A stretch of 64,000 nucleotides of DNA from Papio anubis (taxonomy: Eukaryota > Chordata > Mammalia > Primates > Cercopithecidae): contig NC_044981.1 of assembly GCF_008728515.1 (NCBI RefSeq), forward strand, positions 95,946,426 through 96,010,425, written 5' to 3'. Shown piece after piece: positions 12,563 through 24,730 of this stretch. The position numbers were made by a program, and so were the translations under genes. Position 1 is the first letter of the stretch. Each line of letters begins with the position of its first letter. The notes under the pieces were generated by a model. The model saw only the letters and a program-made list of their open reading frames with translations, made no database searches and was not told where the DNA came from.

Positions 12563-12660
12563 GTGACCTTGAGTCAGAAACTGTGAGGGTGGGGCCCAGC
12601 CATCTGTTTTAACAAGCTCTTCAGGTTATTCTGATGCAAGTTAAAAATAGAAGAATCCTG
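12500..12660 (-). mobile_element. MER5A, antisense, containing a (CAG/CAC) tract
   Basis: GTTCCCTGATCAGCAGCACC, GAGTCAGAAACTGTGAGGG, GGGGCCCAGCCATCTGTTTT and TTCTGATGCAAGTTA follow the antisense MER5A consensus. The normal ACCAGCAGCATCAGC segment is replaced by a longer CAGCAC/CAG triplet run at about 12533-12565. Confidence 0.8.
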
Positions 12661-13229
12661 TATTAAGGCATTCATTATAAGTTAAAAAATATATATTAGC
12701 TTTTCCTCTGTGCATTTACAATAGTTCTGGCAAATACCATCTTCTGAAGAAGTGGGAAAACAGTGTTATATGGTCTGAATGGGAATGCCACTACAGATAT
12801 ATTTCAGATATATTTATTTATATCCCATGACAGCATGTAGGCACAGAATAGTTTCTGCTGCTGTGATTACATTACCACATTTGTATTATCAGGTAGATAC
12901 AATTTTAAAAGGTTTCATTGTGCATGCTGTAGATCCAAGAATCATCCATAGTTAGACACTACAAGTCACTACAGAGATTTTGTTTTAGATCACAGTGCTA
13001 GCCAGCTGAAGACACTCAAGTCATCTGACCATATTCTTACTCTTCTAGTACTTCCTCTATCAAATAACTTTCTATATTTAGTTATCTGACTTCTCAATAG
13101 TGAGCAAGAAGCCTGGCATACAGCAAATATTCAATGTGTCTTAAGTAAATATAAGACATTTAGCCCAAACACACAAGCCCATCACAGTTAATAATGGCAA
13201 TTTCTGCTTTTTAAAAATAATTTTTGTCT

Positions 13230-13345
13230 TTCATGTATACTAAAAACATGGGGTTATTATGAGAAATGAGACAATATAAACAAAGCATTTACAATAGTGC
13301 ATGGTACATAGTAAGTGATCAATTAATGTTAGCAGTTGTTTATTA
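13230..13345 (+). repeat. MIR 3' fragment, sense
   Basis: GAGAAATGAGACAATATAAA, TTTACAATAGTGCATGGTAC and ATAGTAAGTGATCAATTAAT correspond to the MIR 3' region. Confidence 0.55.
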
Positions 13346-13384
13346 GAGTATAATTTTGCTTCTGATAAAATTTAATACACTGTA

Positions 13385-14050
13385 TTAATTTTTTGATAGG
13401 GTAATATATTTACATAGTTCAAAATTAGAATTAGAAAGTATAAACATGTACACAGTGTCTCTACCACCCTTCCCTCTAACCCAGTAGCCAGTATGTTTCT
13501 TGTGTGTCCTTTGAGAGTTTATGCACATATTTAAACAACTACAAATACATAATTTTAATCCCTTTACACTATATAGTAGTAGATTATACACAGTATTCTT
13601 TCCTTTTTCACTGAACCATATTATCTTGAAGATCTCACATCAGTATAGTTTTCTCATTTATATTTTACAGTTGCATAGTATTCCATTACATAGAAACACC
13701 AAAACTTATTTATAACTAGTGTGTGTTTGATGCATTTATGTTGTTTCCAATCTTTTGTTATTAAAAGCAATGTAATAAATAACTCTGTACACAAGTCATT
13801 TCACAAGTTTGTGAATATATCTGTTGGATACATTCATAGAAGTAGAATAGTTAAGTCAAAGTATGTAAGACTATTGAACTATGTCCCTATTCTGAATATA
13901 ATCTGTTTAATTTTGGGGCTTTACTCTTATCAATTTGTTGGTCCTCTTTGTATATGAAAGATAGTACACTTTGCCTTTTTCTGTTTTGTGAATATTGTGT
14001 CCTAGTCTGTGCTTTATCTTTTGATTTTACTTTTGATATCTCATTCAACA
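13385..14050 (-). mobile_element. L1M 3' UTR fragment, antisense
   Basis: CATAGTATTCCATTACATAG, ATGTTGTTTCCAATCTTTTG, GTGAATATATCTGTTGGATA and AGAAGTAGAATAGTTAAGTC match the reverse complement of the 3' UTR of old (L1M) LINEs. The frames found here are not genes. Confidence 0.75.
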
Positions 14051-14233
14051 CAGACATAGCTCATTTTTTTTCTGTACTTAAATCTATCAGCATTTTTCTC
14101 TATAGCTTCTGGGAAATTCACAGACAAGAAAGTGCAAATAGTCATAAATATACAAAAGTATTTTTAACTTCCCTAGCACTGTTGTGGCTCTGAAAGCCCA
14201 ATGGTGGATGTAAACAGAGATGGATCCTGCTTG

Positions 14234-14271
14234 CTCGCTCTCTGTCTCTGTCTCTCTCTCTCTCTCTCTCT

Positions 14272-14315
<44 letters not shown>
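14234..14315. repeat. Compound microsatellite (TC)n(AC)n
   Basis: About 16 TC/TG-interrupted units pass directly into an AC tract of about 20 units (14275-14315). Very likely polymorphic. On the minus strand it reads (GT)n(GA)n, which explains the repetitive 'VCVCVC/ERERER' frames. Confidence 0.97.
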
Positions 14316-14317
<2 letters not shown>

Positions 14318-14585
14318 TGTCCATAATCTACTGCTAAGTGAAAAACTATCAAGTTGAAGAAAAATTTCCATAATATTATCCTGAGTGTGCTGTTATATTC
14401 TAAAGAGTATGTATGTGAATGTATATGTTTGAAAACAGAGATATAGACACCCTCCAAATTAGTTATCTCACAAAATGAAAATGGGATTTGGTGAGGGATG
14501 GGGAAACAGAATAAAAAAACATTTTTTTCTTTGTATGTCTTGTATCATTTGTCTTACCAATGGAAGCAAGTTTGTAATAGTTTTT

Positions 14586-14745
14586 TGTTTGTTTGTTTTT
14601 GAGACGGAGTCTCGCTCTGTCGCCAGGCTGGATCAGTGGCGCGATCTCGGCCCACTGCAACCTCCGCCTCCCAGGTTCAAGTGATTCTCCTGTCTCAGCC
14701 TCCTAAGTAGCTGGGACTACAGGTGCACACCACCACACCTGGCTA
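14586..14745 (-). mobile_element. 5'-truncated Alu, antisense
   Basis: The element runs from (GTTT)n GAGACGGAGTCTCGC to CACCACACCTGGCTA and lacks the left half. AATAGTTTTT is repeated at 14576-14585 and 14746-14755, a 10-bp target-site duplication. It was therefore inserted as a truncated copy. Confidence 0.9.
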
Positions 14746-15734
14746 AATAGTTTTTATAATTAAATATCTAAATTATTTTGAACAGGAGAAATAATTGATA
14801 ACAATGAGGCTATAATAATATATTCATAATATACTGTGGTAATAAGATAGTATATTTGCTATGGTTATTTTACTGCTATGGGTTTTATGGTAGAAAGCCT
14901 AAAAAAACCCACATATTTAACAATGCACTTAAAAGGGTGATGATGAAACCTGTGGTCTAAGTGGCGAATTTATATTTTAGTTTACCTGGAAAAGTTTTAG
15001 GAAGAAAACAGAGACATGACCTAGCAGAAGAAATCAACAGAAGTTCAAGGGGAAAGTATCCATATGTTCAAAGTTACAGAGAAGAGAGCAAATTCATGTG
15101 GTGATCAATACAGACTTTTTATAGAAATGGACATGTGGACAAAAATAATACCACCTGAAAAGGTAAAACATAACCTCATAAAAAATGGTAAAGGAAATCA
15201 TTCATTTCAAGGCTCAGAAAAAAAAAAAAAAAAACACAAAAACAAACCTGATACTACTAAAAGAAATACCTGAAAAATTATTTTTATGTTAGAGAAGTAT
15301 TTTAAACTTAACAGAGAAAGGTCATCATGGTTAAAACAATATTGATTTTAATAAAGGAATACATATCACATGGTCAAAAAATGTGGCTTGAAGAAGTACT
15401 TTTAAAAAGTACACAAACCATGGAAAAAATCTAAAGACAATCTTGGAATTGTAATTGATAATTTTAAAGTGGTGAAGTTATAAACATGAGCTCTTGATTC
15501 TTTTATTAAAAAATGAAGATGAGCAGAAAAGCATTGATATGTATATCTGAGTAAACTGAGTATAAATATGTGAGATAGATCTTATGAAAAAATCTTAAAC
15601 ATTTTAAAATATAGTTTTGTGGCTACTGAATTACTTGAAAAGTTTATACATTTTTCATAAAATTTCATTTAAGAAATAAAAAAGAAACTCTCATACATAC
15701 ATGGAAGAGATGAACATTACTACTATGATTAAGT

Positions 15735-16070
15735 AGTTCTTCCTGGCTGCTTCCAGATACAAGTGCTGTGATGCCTTATCCTTTTGGGCATCCAAATAAT
15801 TCAGATGCCTCTCACTTAAGTATTTATCACTGCCTATCTTTTATTTTTAACTATTTTTGTGCTTGACTTAGTTCCTCTGCTAGTCTGTGATTATCCAACA
15901 ATTACGTGACAGGCACTGCAGACATATAATGGGCTCGCCTAACACTGGTCCCTGTACTTCTGGAGCTTGTATCTAATTATACGGTGAAGGATTGGAGTCT
16001 AGGAAGATCATGAACACAGAAGCCACCATTCATTACATGAACAACTATAAGAGGAAGTAACCAAAAATCA
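15735..16070 (+). repeat. Possible L2 fragment
   Basis: GACAGGCACTGCAGACATAT followed by CCCTGTACTTCTGGAGCTTG resembles the L2 3' segment 'CAGGCACT...CCTGCCCTCATGGAGCTTAC'. Diverged. Confidence 0.4.
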
Positions 16071-16439
16071 ATAAATACAATAATCCAGAAATTAATTAGG
16101 ATCCTCCCTCTCAAAGATGACAAAGTACTTGATTTTAAAGGTCATAACACTCTAAAGTTCTTCATTGTTGGCCCTTTGGGTGTTATCTCTCTGAACCCTT
16201 CCTGTTGTTTAAAACCCCCATGCATTTGTATATTCCTAGGACGTTACCCATGTTTTTCACTTAGTCCTCCTGCCGACTGCATTTGTGTAAATTCTATAAA
16301 CCTGCAAAGCCCAGTTCTAGTGATCCTTCTCCCATCTCGCCAGGGAAAAGTAATCACTCCCATCATCACACTTTGTTCATACTTGCACCTTGTGTAATCA
16401 CAAGCTTACATAGCTCACCCTAGTGTTAGGACTAATCAT

Positions 16440-16680
16440 AAAAGACACCACTTATTGGGTCATACTATGTGCTAGGCCCATTACTAGGTACAATACACAT
16501 GTTATCTTACTGTTAACCACAGCGAGATAGGTAATTGTATTAGTATTTTACAGAAGAGAAAACTAAAGCTCAGAGCATTTTAATAATTTGCCAGTCATTC
16601 AGAAGCAGAATAGGGAGTTCATCTCAGATTTGACATTTCAAAGCCTACTTTCTTTCCATCAAGTTATAGCTCTTCCTTGA
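16440..16680 (-). repeat. MIR, antisense, near full length
   Basis: TACTATGTGCTAGGCCCATT, TACAGAAGAGAAAACTAAAG, CCAGTCATTCAGAAGCAGAA and CATCAAGTTATAGCTCTTCC follow antisense MIR throughout. Confidence 0.75.
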
Positions 16681-17231
16681 ATGCTGCCTGAAAGCAGAGC
16701 TTATATTTTGCTAATTTTGAGGTCTACATACCACCCTTCCTGCAATCATCCAATCAGTGGATGCTCAATAAATATTGCTGAAATTACAGTGTTAAAAATG
16801 GTCAGCTTTCACAAAGACCATTCATTTTTCAGCAGAGATTTGAATTTAAAAGTTTATAAATTACAACAGCTTAGTAGGCTGAGTTAATACTTTTCATTCA
16901 CAACTTTATTAAAATATGAGGAGAAGCAAAATTCCAATTACTCAACCAAATGATTTTCATGGATAGGTTTATTTAAATTTAACAGCAAACCTCTCATTGA
17001 TATTTAATAAATAAAAGTTGCTGCTAAGTCTTTTGATACTGTTGTAGAAATACGTCTATGCATATTTTAGTGCTATTGGAAGGTGTAAAATTTGTGATTT
17101 AAAAAATAAATGACTTATAAGCTATTCTGAAGATTAGCTTATAAGAAAAAATTCCGGACGTTGAGGTCAAAATTGGTTTCTAAATCTAAGCTACCTACAT
17201 TAAAAATTAATCAAATGTATTCACCAAAATA

Positions 17232-17555
17232 CAGTCTTCCCTTGGTGTCTGTGCGAGACTGGTTTCAGGACCCCCTGTGGATACCAATGCTTAAGACCCG
17301 TACATAAAATGGTGCAGTATTTGCATTTAACCTATGCACATCCTTCTGTATACTTTGTATCATGTCTTGATAATATCTAATACAACATAAATGCTTTTTA
17401 AATTGTTATTATACTGTATTGTTTAAGGGATAATGACAAGAAAAAAATTCTACGTGTCCAGTACAGATGCAACCATTCTTTTTTTCCTCAAATATTTTCC
17501 ATGTGAAGTTGCTTAATCCACAAATGTAGAACCCACGGATATGGAGGGCCACCTG
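17232..17555 (-). mobile_element. MER2-like Tigger non-autonomous DNA transposon
   Basis: Terminal inverted repeats start CAGTCTTCCCTTGGTGTC on the left. On the right, reading inward on the other strand, they start CAGGTGGCCCTCCATATCC. TA dinucleotides flank both ends (17230-17231 and 17556-17557), as expected for Tc1/mariner insertion. Internal strings such as GGTTTCAGGACCCCCTGTGG and TATACTGTATTGTTTAAGGG match the family I know as MER2. The 70-codon frame inside is not a gene. Confidence 0.75.
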
Positions 17556-18984
17556 TAATGTACTACTGAACAGGAATAAAGAAAGTATCCTTACTTTGGG
17601 TAAAGGTAAAAAAAATGACACTACTACATTTGGATTATATCAATAAAACTATCATTTACTAAAAATAAGGCTAAAATGATAAATGTTAAAATCCTCTATT
17701 AATCATGAGTGTATCAATTCGCATTTAACAACCAGCACTTATTATTAGATATTCTTGGCAACCAATAAAATTACTAAAGTGCATGTTTTTTCTTTAAAGA
17801 CATAGCTAAACATTTATTAGATACACCATGAAAATATAAACTACCTCAAATAGGGTTAATTTATGCTGCCCTAGCTATATAAGACTGTATAATTCACTGA
17901 CTAGTCTTCATTCATGAAGTTATGTAAATAAGCCAAGGAAAGTAATCCACAATAGAGAGCTGTGTTTCCGCAGCTCCAAGCTATGTAATTAGATCTACAC
18001 TTGGCAGTTCGGAGCCAGTTCAGGACTCTCATGCAGCTCTTCTCAAGAAACCCAAGCTTTTAAGTGATAAATAGATTCAGGTTATTATTACTGAATTATA
18101 TATAGAATACTACTCTGAATGTGAAACATTCCTTATCAATTTCACTTAAAAATCATCTTAATATTCATCAGCTTTTATGTTTGAGTTGTGGAGAGCTTTA
18201 ATTGCTATATTTTATTAAAAGAAATCAATAATACTTTACATCTCCTAAAATCTAAAAGATACCTGTTATTAAAAAGTATAATTTAAAAAACCAGACGACT
18301 AAGTGTACATTATGTACCATGACAGCAAAAATACAAATAGTCATATTTCTAAGTCAACTATAAAAAATATTATCTTACAATCAATAGCAAGACATTATAC
18401 AATATATTTAGAAACATAAGACATATTTCAGCAGTCTCTGAAATACTAGGACCCCAGAAAATAGAACAAAAAGTATAGTTTATTAAGTATAAAATTTTAA
18501 AACAGTAAATGTTTTGAATGCATTTCTCCTTCACTGTAAATTTTTTCTCTGATTAAAACAATGTTTTCTTAAGCATATGTATTTTTTGGAGGTAATATAA
18601 TTTATGTTATCCAACTGATGCTGGAATAAATTTTCTATACATTCTTAATATGCATTCAATTAATCTGAGATATGAATTCATTTTTGCAACTTATATTTAT
18701 AAACATAAATAACTTAATACTATAATGCTACAAATGTGTATTTTATACCTTAACATTTTCTTGAACATAGACTATGTTATAATTTTTATTTGGCATTTAT
18801 AACACACAAAAGAAAATAAACATAATCATACATATTAATTTTACTTGCTCATAATTACTTATACAAATTTAATAAAAATCAATTTTTTGTTTTAGAAAAA
18901 TTGGTTAGCAATCTAGACTAACTTACCAAATTCTTACCTGATGCCAGACTAATCTACATAACATATAGACCTGTGCTGAATATC

Positions 18985-19200
18985 AGCAGTGTTTAAGAGT
19001 CAAGCAGACCTATGTTCAAATCATAGCTCAGCATTTATATACTAGGCAAACTTGGGCAAGTTCACCTGCACTTCAATTTTTTATCTGTAAGATGGAGATA
19101 ACAGTATCTACCTTACAAGGGTGCTGTGGGAACAACAAACAGTAATTACAAAGTATAGGAAGAAGCCTAGCACATGGAGGTGATCCATTTGGTAGGACAA
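18985..19200 (+). repeat. MIR, sense
   Basis: AGAGTCAAGCAGACCTATGT, GGCAAACTTGGGCAAGTTCA, TATCTGTAAGATGGAGATAA and CTACCTTACAAGGGTGCTGT follow MIR in order. Confidence 0.8.
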
Positions 19201-19869
19201 GGTTTAGTTGTTTTACAGAAGGTTTTCTAACATTCACCCCACATTTATTTGTTAAACTTCCCATTCACTGGGACCAAGACCAATACTGATCTCTCTGTGG
19301 CAAGAGGAAAACAAAACTGCACTTCTTTCTACATATAACAATTCTTCAAATATTTGGAAACTGCTATCAGATCTCCAGTACGACTTTCTCTTTCTTGAAC
19401 TAAACTTCACCAGTTCTCAATGCTGTTTTTCATAAATGATGGTTTTTCATGGTTTAACAGTAGATGAATTATATGTACTTCATGTTTCTTCAATACTAAA
19501 AAGTATACATTCAAGCAAGATAATTTGCTGAAGAAATTTTTAAAAAAATTTATAAATGCTTCATGTTTAAAGTGTTCTTAGCTTGATTATACAGTTTAAT
19601 ATGATATTTTCAAAAATATATGAACTTGAACATCAACTCCAGTTAGAAACTTGAAAAAAATTTTAGTAACTTAAAATTATCATGAAACTATAGATCTTTC
19701 ACCCATACTATTGAAAATTTCCTTAGGCCTCAGATTTTCTAGTTGGAATTTTTAAAATTTTTCTTTTTTTTTTTCTTTTGTTCCAATTGGAATTTATAAA
19801 CATATTCTCTGAATTGTTTTCTCTGTTTAGGGCATTAAGTGGTTAAATGAAGATGTCAGTTTTGTGGTG

Positions 19870-20005
19870 GGAAAAAACTTTGAAATGGAAGTAAAGAAGC
19901 CAAGGTTCTAGTCTCAATTCCAAAGCATAAGCATATCTCACTTTGGGCATAGTATTTGGCTTAATTTTCTCATCTGTAAATAAGTTGGACTAAGTGAACT
20001 TGACG
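19870..20005 (+). repeat. MIR core fragment, sense
   Basis: GCCAAGGTTCTAGTCTCAAT, ACTTTGGGCATAGTATTTGG and TTTTCTCATCTGTAAATAAG match the central MIR block. Confidence 0.65.
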
Positions 20006-21351
20006 ATGCTCTAGAAAATTTAATGACAAAATCAGCATAATGATGATCTATTAAATACCATCTTTGAAATAACTTTTTTTATAAAATAAAATTACTAGGG
20101 ATCTGATCAGAAGATGTTAAAAATATTATTTAATAAATATAACCTACAATTTAGGAAAAAATTAGAATATTATCCATTTTAACTTTTAAGTAAGTAATAT
20201 AACTCAACAGTATTTTTGGCAATGATTCAAACTATAAAGACAATATTTACATCATGATATGAATTTAAGATACATATATACGATGATTATAGAGTATATC
20301 TTCTTTATATCATATTTTATGGTAAGTTTTTGATACACTCATAACTGTTATTTATGTTAAAAGCATTTAAATTGAAAACTTGATTTTGTTACGGGTTTTT
20401 ACATAAAAAGCATTTAGCCAAACCAACAAACTGAGGTGTGCAAGTTTTGGTCTGTATAGTGAATATAGTATGAATTGTGAGAATCTTTATATACAAGGAG
20501 TTCACAATTAGTGAGAAAAAGTAACAAAACTGAAGGTGGAAAAGCTGTCAAAAAAAAAAAAGCTTTCAAGCTCAGTGCTGGTTTGTAGAGTTGGGGCAGC
20601 ATTTTTAGTTACAGGTCTGTCTTATTATATATGCAAATAATTGACTTTACACCGGATTTGAGAAAATGGAGGAATCACAGTTGTTCAATGACTAAAAGAT
20701 ATTATGTTTGAAACCATATAGTGCACCTAATCAGTATTCACTCAGTATAGACAATCAGTGTTCAAGCTGGGATTTTAGGACCAAAAGGGAAAACTGCTGA
20801 TTTGCTTGGTCCAATGCATACATGACAAAGTAGATGACCAAATCCATTTCTGTAACAAAAATGAAACTGATACTCCATATGTGAAATATGTCTACTAACA
20901 ACACAGAACAGAAATTACTGATTTTTATGTAAATTATGAAAAACTAATGCTGTAAGGAAGCAGTTAAAAAATTTTTTAAGCTGTAGAATTTGTTCTTCCA
21001 ACAAACTCTTGTAGCAGCTCAATATATTAAAATAAATAAATAAATAAAAGATTAAAGCAACCAAAGTAGATCTGAGAGAAACCCACATCTCTTTCCTCAC
21101 TTCCAAATAGCACACTTCTCCCTACTCCTAACCTCATGACAGCAATTCCTGTGACACCTCAGAGCACCTTGAAGCAGTCTAAATATTACAGGTATAGGAG
21201 GAAATCTTCTAGTGGAAAGGGACTGCTGAAAATTATATTTGTTCTTGGATAAAAGTTTGAAAATTCTAAAATCTCATCATCCCTTTCATTTTCCTGAATA
21301 ATATTTTTGGGAAAAAAATTTGGGTAAAAATATTCATTTAAAAATAAAACA

Positions 21352-21648
21352 GGCTAGGTAGGTGGCTCATGCCTTTAATCCCAGCACTTTGGGAGGCCTA
21401 GGCTGGAGGGTCACTTGAGGCCAGGAGTTTGAGACTAGCGTGGGCAACAAAAGGAGACCCCACTCTCTAGTATAAATTTAAAAAAAAAAAAAAACATGGG
21501 CACAGTGGTACATGCCTGTGGTGCCAGACACTTGGGAGGCTGAGATGGGAAGTGGCTTGAAGCTCAGGAGTTTGAGGCAGCAGTGAGCTCTGATCATACC
21601 ACTACACTCTAGCCTACGTGACAGAGGAAGGCTCAATCTCAATCAATC
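21352..21648 (+). mobile_element. AluJ-like, sense
   Basis: Begins GGCTAGGTAGGTGGCTCATG, with TTGAGGCCAGGAGTTTGAG and GCAGTGAGCTCTGATCATAC states typical of old AluJ. AAAAATAAAACA occurs at 21340-21351 and at 21649-21660, flanking it as a target-site duplication. Confidence 0.9.
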
Positions 21649-22029
21649 AAAAATAAAACAGATTCATTGTTTCTAAAGAGTTTTTAAAACCATTCCCTAC
21701 TAAAGGGATGAGGTTTGTTTGCAGAAACAGTTAACTCCAAGTCTGAGAAGTGGAAGGTACAAAATTAGATCTTAGAAGATCCTATTGTGCAAAATGGTAA
21801 AAACCAGAAGCTAGCGTGAAGCGGTTTCCTCTGGTCAAATTTGGGTCAATATTATTTTCAAAGTAAATAGTATAGTGAGAGACTGTACCACTTTCAAGAT
21901 ATCGACAGAGATGTAAATTATCAAAGTCCACAGAGATATAAATTAATAAATAGGAGAGAGGAAGTTAGTCCATATGTATAGTGGGATGAAGGAAATGATG
22001 AAGTGACAAAATCATCAAAAGATGCTAAA

Positions 22030-22495
22030 ATGAATGGGTAAAAGTTTGATGAGGGGCACTATATATTTAGTCACAAAAGTATTCCTCCCTTTTTAGAAAC
22101 AAAGGGGAAAACAATAACTTTATATGGAGAAACTTAGAGGAAACAACCTTTAACAAGTGATAAAAATGAATGTCAGCAATGCTGGACAAATCCAGTAACA
22201 TTTACTACCTGGTGTGAAGTAGTACAACATAACATCACTTCTGTTGTACTATTGTTACAAAACCAATAGGGCTTAATCATGAAGGAACTTTAGACAAACT
22301 CAAATTGGGATTCACTTTACAAAATAATTGATATATGCTCTTTGAAAAATGTCAAAGTCAAATCCAGTAAGACAAAATAAGGTCAAATAACTGTTCTAAA
22401 TTAAAGGAAACTAAACGGACATGATAAATTAATGCAATATGCAATCTTGGACAGGGATCTTGAACCAGAAAAAAAATTATCTATAAAAGACATTA
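22030..22495 (+). mobile_element. L1M 3' UTR fragment, sense
   Basis: TTAAAGGAAACTAAACGGAC, AATTAATGCAATATGCAATC and GGACAGGGATCTTGAACCAG resemble the 3' UTR of old L1M elements. The left boundary is uncertain. Confidence 0.55.
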
Positions 22496-22509
22496 TTATT
22501 ATTCATTAT

Positions 22510-22556
22510 TAATACAGATGCAAAAATCATCAACAAAATACTAGCAAGTTTAGTAG
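22510..22556 (+). mobile_element. L1 ORF2 scrap, sense
   Basis: ACAGATGCAAAAATCATCAA followed by CAAAATACTAGCAA encodes the DADAKI-NKILA block of L1 ORF2. It stops abruptly at the GC-richer segment that follows. Confidence 0.6.
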
Positions 22557-23060
22557 ACCCTGTGTGTCCCTTCCAGACACCTTGGGTTTTGTTGGAAGAT
22601 AATCCTCCCTTAAATTTCTGGTGTTCCTACACATCCAGGGCCTGCTGAGTAACAGAAACTAAAGTGCTAAACAGACAGAGAATGTCACTTCCCCAGAGCC
22701 ATTTTCTCCAATTCAAAGGGTTAAAAAAAGCCTAGAGACTCCTTTCTTATCTCCCAAGGAGTCAACTGCTTACATTCCAGGATATAGGCCTTCCTTTCCT
22801 TCCTCAAGGGAGTCTGTGAAAGTTCCATAGTAAAAGATAAGGTCCCTGCATGGCCAATTGGTCTACTTTTTTTTCTCTCCTCTCTTTCTCTCTCCAGAGG
22901 AGAAGATGAGCAGATGTGCCCATAGCTCCTATACAAGCTCAGAGTTTCATAATTTTGGAGTACCTCTCCTGTGGTGCAACCCACGCACATGCAGTAGCTG
23001 GCTCTTACCATGTAGATAGATCAGCGAGGAGGTGAAACACGGTCTGTACCCTGACAAAGG
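22557..23060. repeat. LTR-like GC-richer island, family unknown
   Basis: A segment of about 500 bp with higher GC than its surroundings starts next to an L1 scrap at TAGACCCTGTGTGTCCC. It contains a pyrimidine-rich TCTCTCCTCTCTTTCTCTCT tract. Composition and abrupt edges suggest a solo LTR, but I cannot name it, and no protein is encoded. Confidence 0.3.
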
Positions 23061-23394
23061 TGTCAAAGTTAGCCTATGGCAGGCTACCTTTTAGCATGCA
23101 GGTAGGGCAACATCTTAGACACTTCATAGTTTCAAATATATTTAACAGGTCTCTCTGACTGTATTTCTGGAGCAGTTACTAATTTAAATGCTGTGCTATT
23201 TAGAAATGCCCATTTTATTTGTCTTAAGATAGCTACAGTACTGTAGATGATAGCTATACTTCTCATCTACTCATTTGTAAAACAAAGAAGAAATGAGATG
23301 AGATCTAAGACTATTATTCTCTTTAAAACAGAACCTTATTTTACAATATTAAATATAGACACATGATTTCTTTCTTCCCACCCCCTCTCACTTA

Positions 23395-24730
23395 AATATG
23401 CTACTATGGATATAGACCAATGGAACAGAACACAGCCCTCAGAAATAATACTACACATCTACAGCCATCTGATCTTTGACAAACTTGACAAAAACAAGAC
23501 ATGGGGAAAGGATTCCCTATTTAATAAAATGGGGCTGGGAAAATCATTAGCCATATGTAGAAAGCTGTTCTGGATCCTCTCCACAACTTATACAAAAATT
23601 CAATTCAAGATGGATTAGAGACTTGAATGTTAGACCTAAAACCATAAAAAACCCTCGAAGAAAACCTAGGTAATACCATTCAGGACATAGGCATGGGCAA
23701 GGACTTCAGTTCAAAAACGCCATTGACAAATGGGATCTAACCAACCAAAGTATTTCTGCACAGCAAAAGAAACTACCATCAGAGGAACAGGCAACCTACA
23801 GAATGGGAGAAAATTTCAATCTACTCATCTGACAAAGGGTTAATATCCAGAACCTACAAAGAACTCACAAACAAATTTACAAGAAAAAACAACCCCATCA
23901 AAAAAGTGGGCAAAGGATAATAACAGACACTTCTCAAAAAGAAGACATTTACGCGAGCCAACAGACACATGAAAAATGCTCGCCATCACTGGCCATCAGA
24001 TGAGAAATGTAAATCAAACTATAATGAGATACCATCTCACACCAGTTAGAATGCATGCATCATTAAAAAGTCAGGAAAACAACAGGTGCTGAGAGGATGG
24101 GAGAAATAGGAACTACACCGGTTGGTGGACTGTAAACTAGCTCAACCATTGTGAAGACAGTGTGGTGGATTCCTCAAGGATCTAGAACTAGAAATACCCA
24201 TTTGGACCCAGTCATCCCATTACTGGGTATACACCCAAAGGATTATAAATCATGCTGCCATAAAGACACATGCACATGTATGTTTATTATGTACTATTCA
24301 CAATAGCAAAGACTTGGAATCAATCCAAATGTCCATCAATGACAAACTGGATTAAGAAAATGTATAACATATACACCATGGAATACTATGCAGTCATAAA
24401 AGTATGAGTTCCTGACCTTTGTAGGGATATGGATGCTTGAAACCATCATTCTCAGCAAACTATTGCAAGGACAAAAAACCAAACACTGCATGTTCTCACC
24501 ATGGGTGGGAAATTGGAAACAACAAGAACACTTGGACACAGGAAGAGGAACATTACAATACCGGGCCTGTTGTGGGTGAAGTGGTTGTGGAGGATAGCAT
24601 TAGAGATATACCTAATATAAATGACGAGTTAATGGTGCAAATCAACATGGCACATGTATACATATATAACAAACTCCGTACATTGTGCACATGTACCCTA
24701 GAACTTAAAGTATAATAAAAGAAAAAAATG
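23395..24730 (+). mobile_element. L1PA-type 3' fragment, sense (copy 1)
   Basis: It starts within ORF2 at the block encoding DIDQWNRTQPSEI and runs through the ORF2 C-terminus and 3' UTR to GTGCACATGTACCCTAGAAC, then an A-rich tail. ORF2 is broken by several small indels, and only short frames remain. The 5' truncation is typical of L1. Confidence 0.92.

Noticed and set aside
14087..14457. Minus-strand frames with VCVCVC and RERERE runs
   Set aside because: These are the (AC)n(TC)n microsatellite in different frames.
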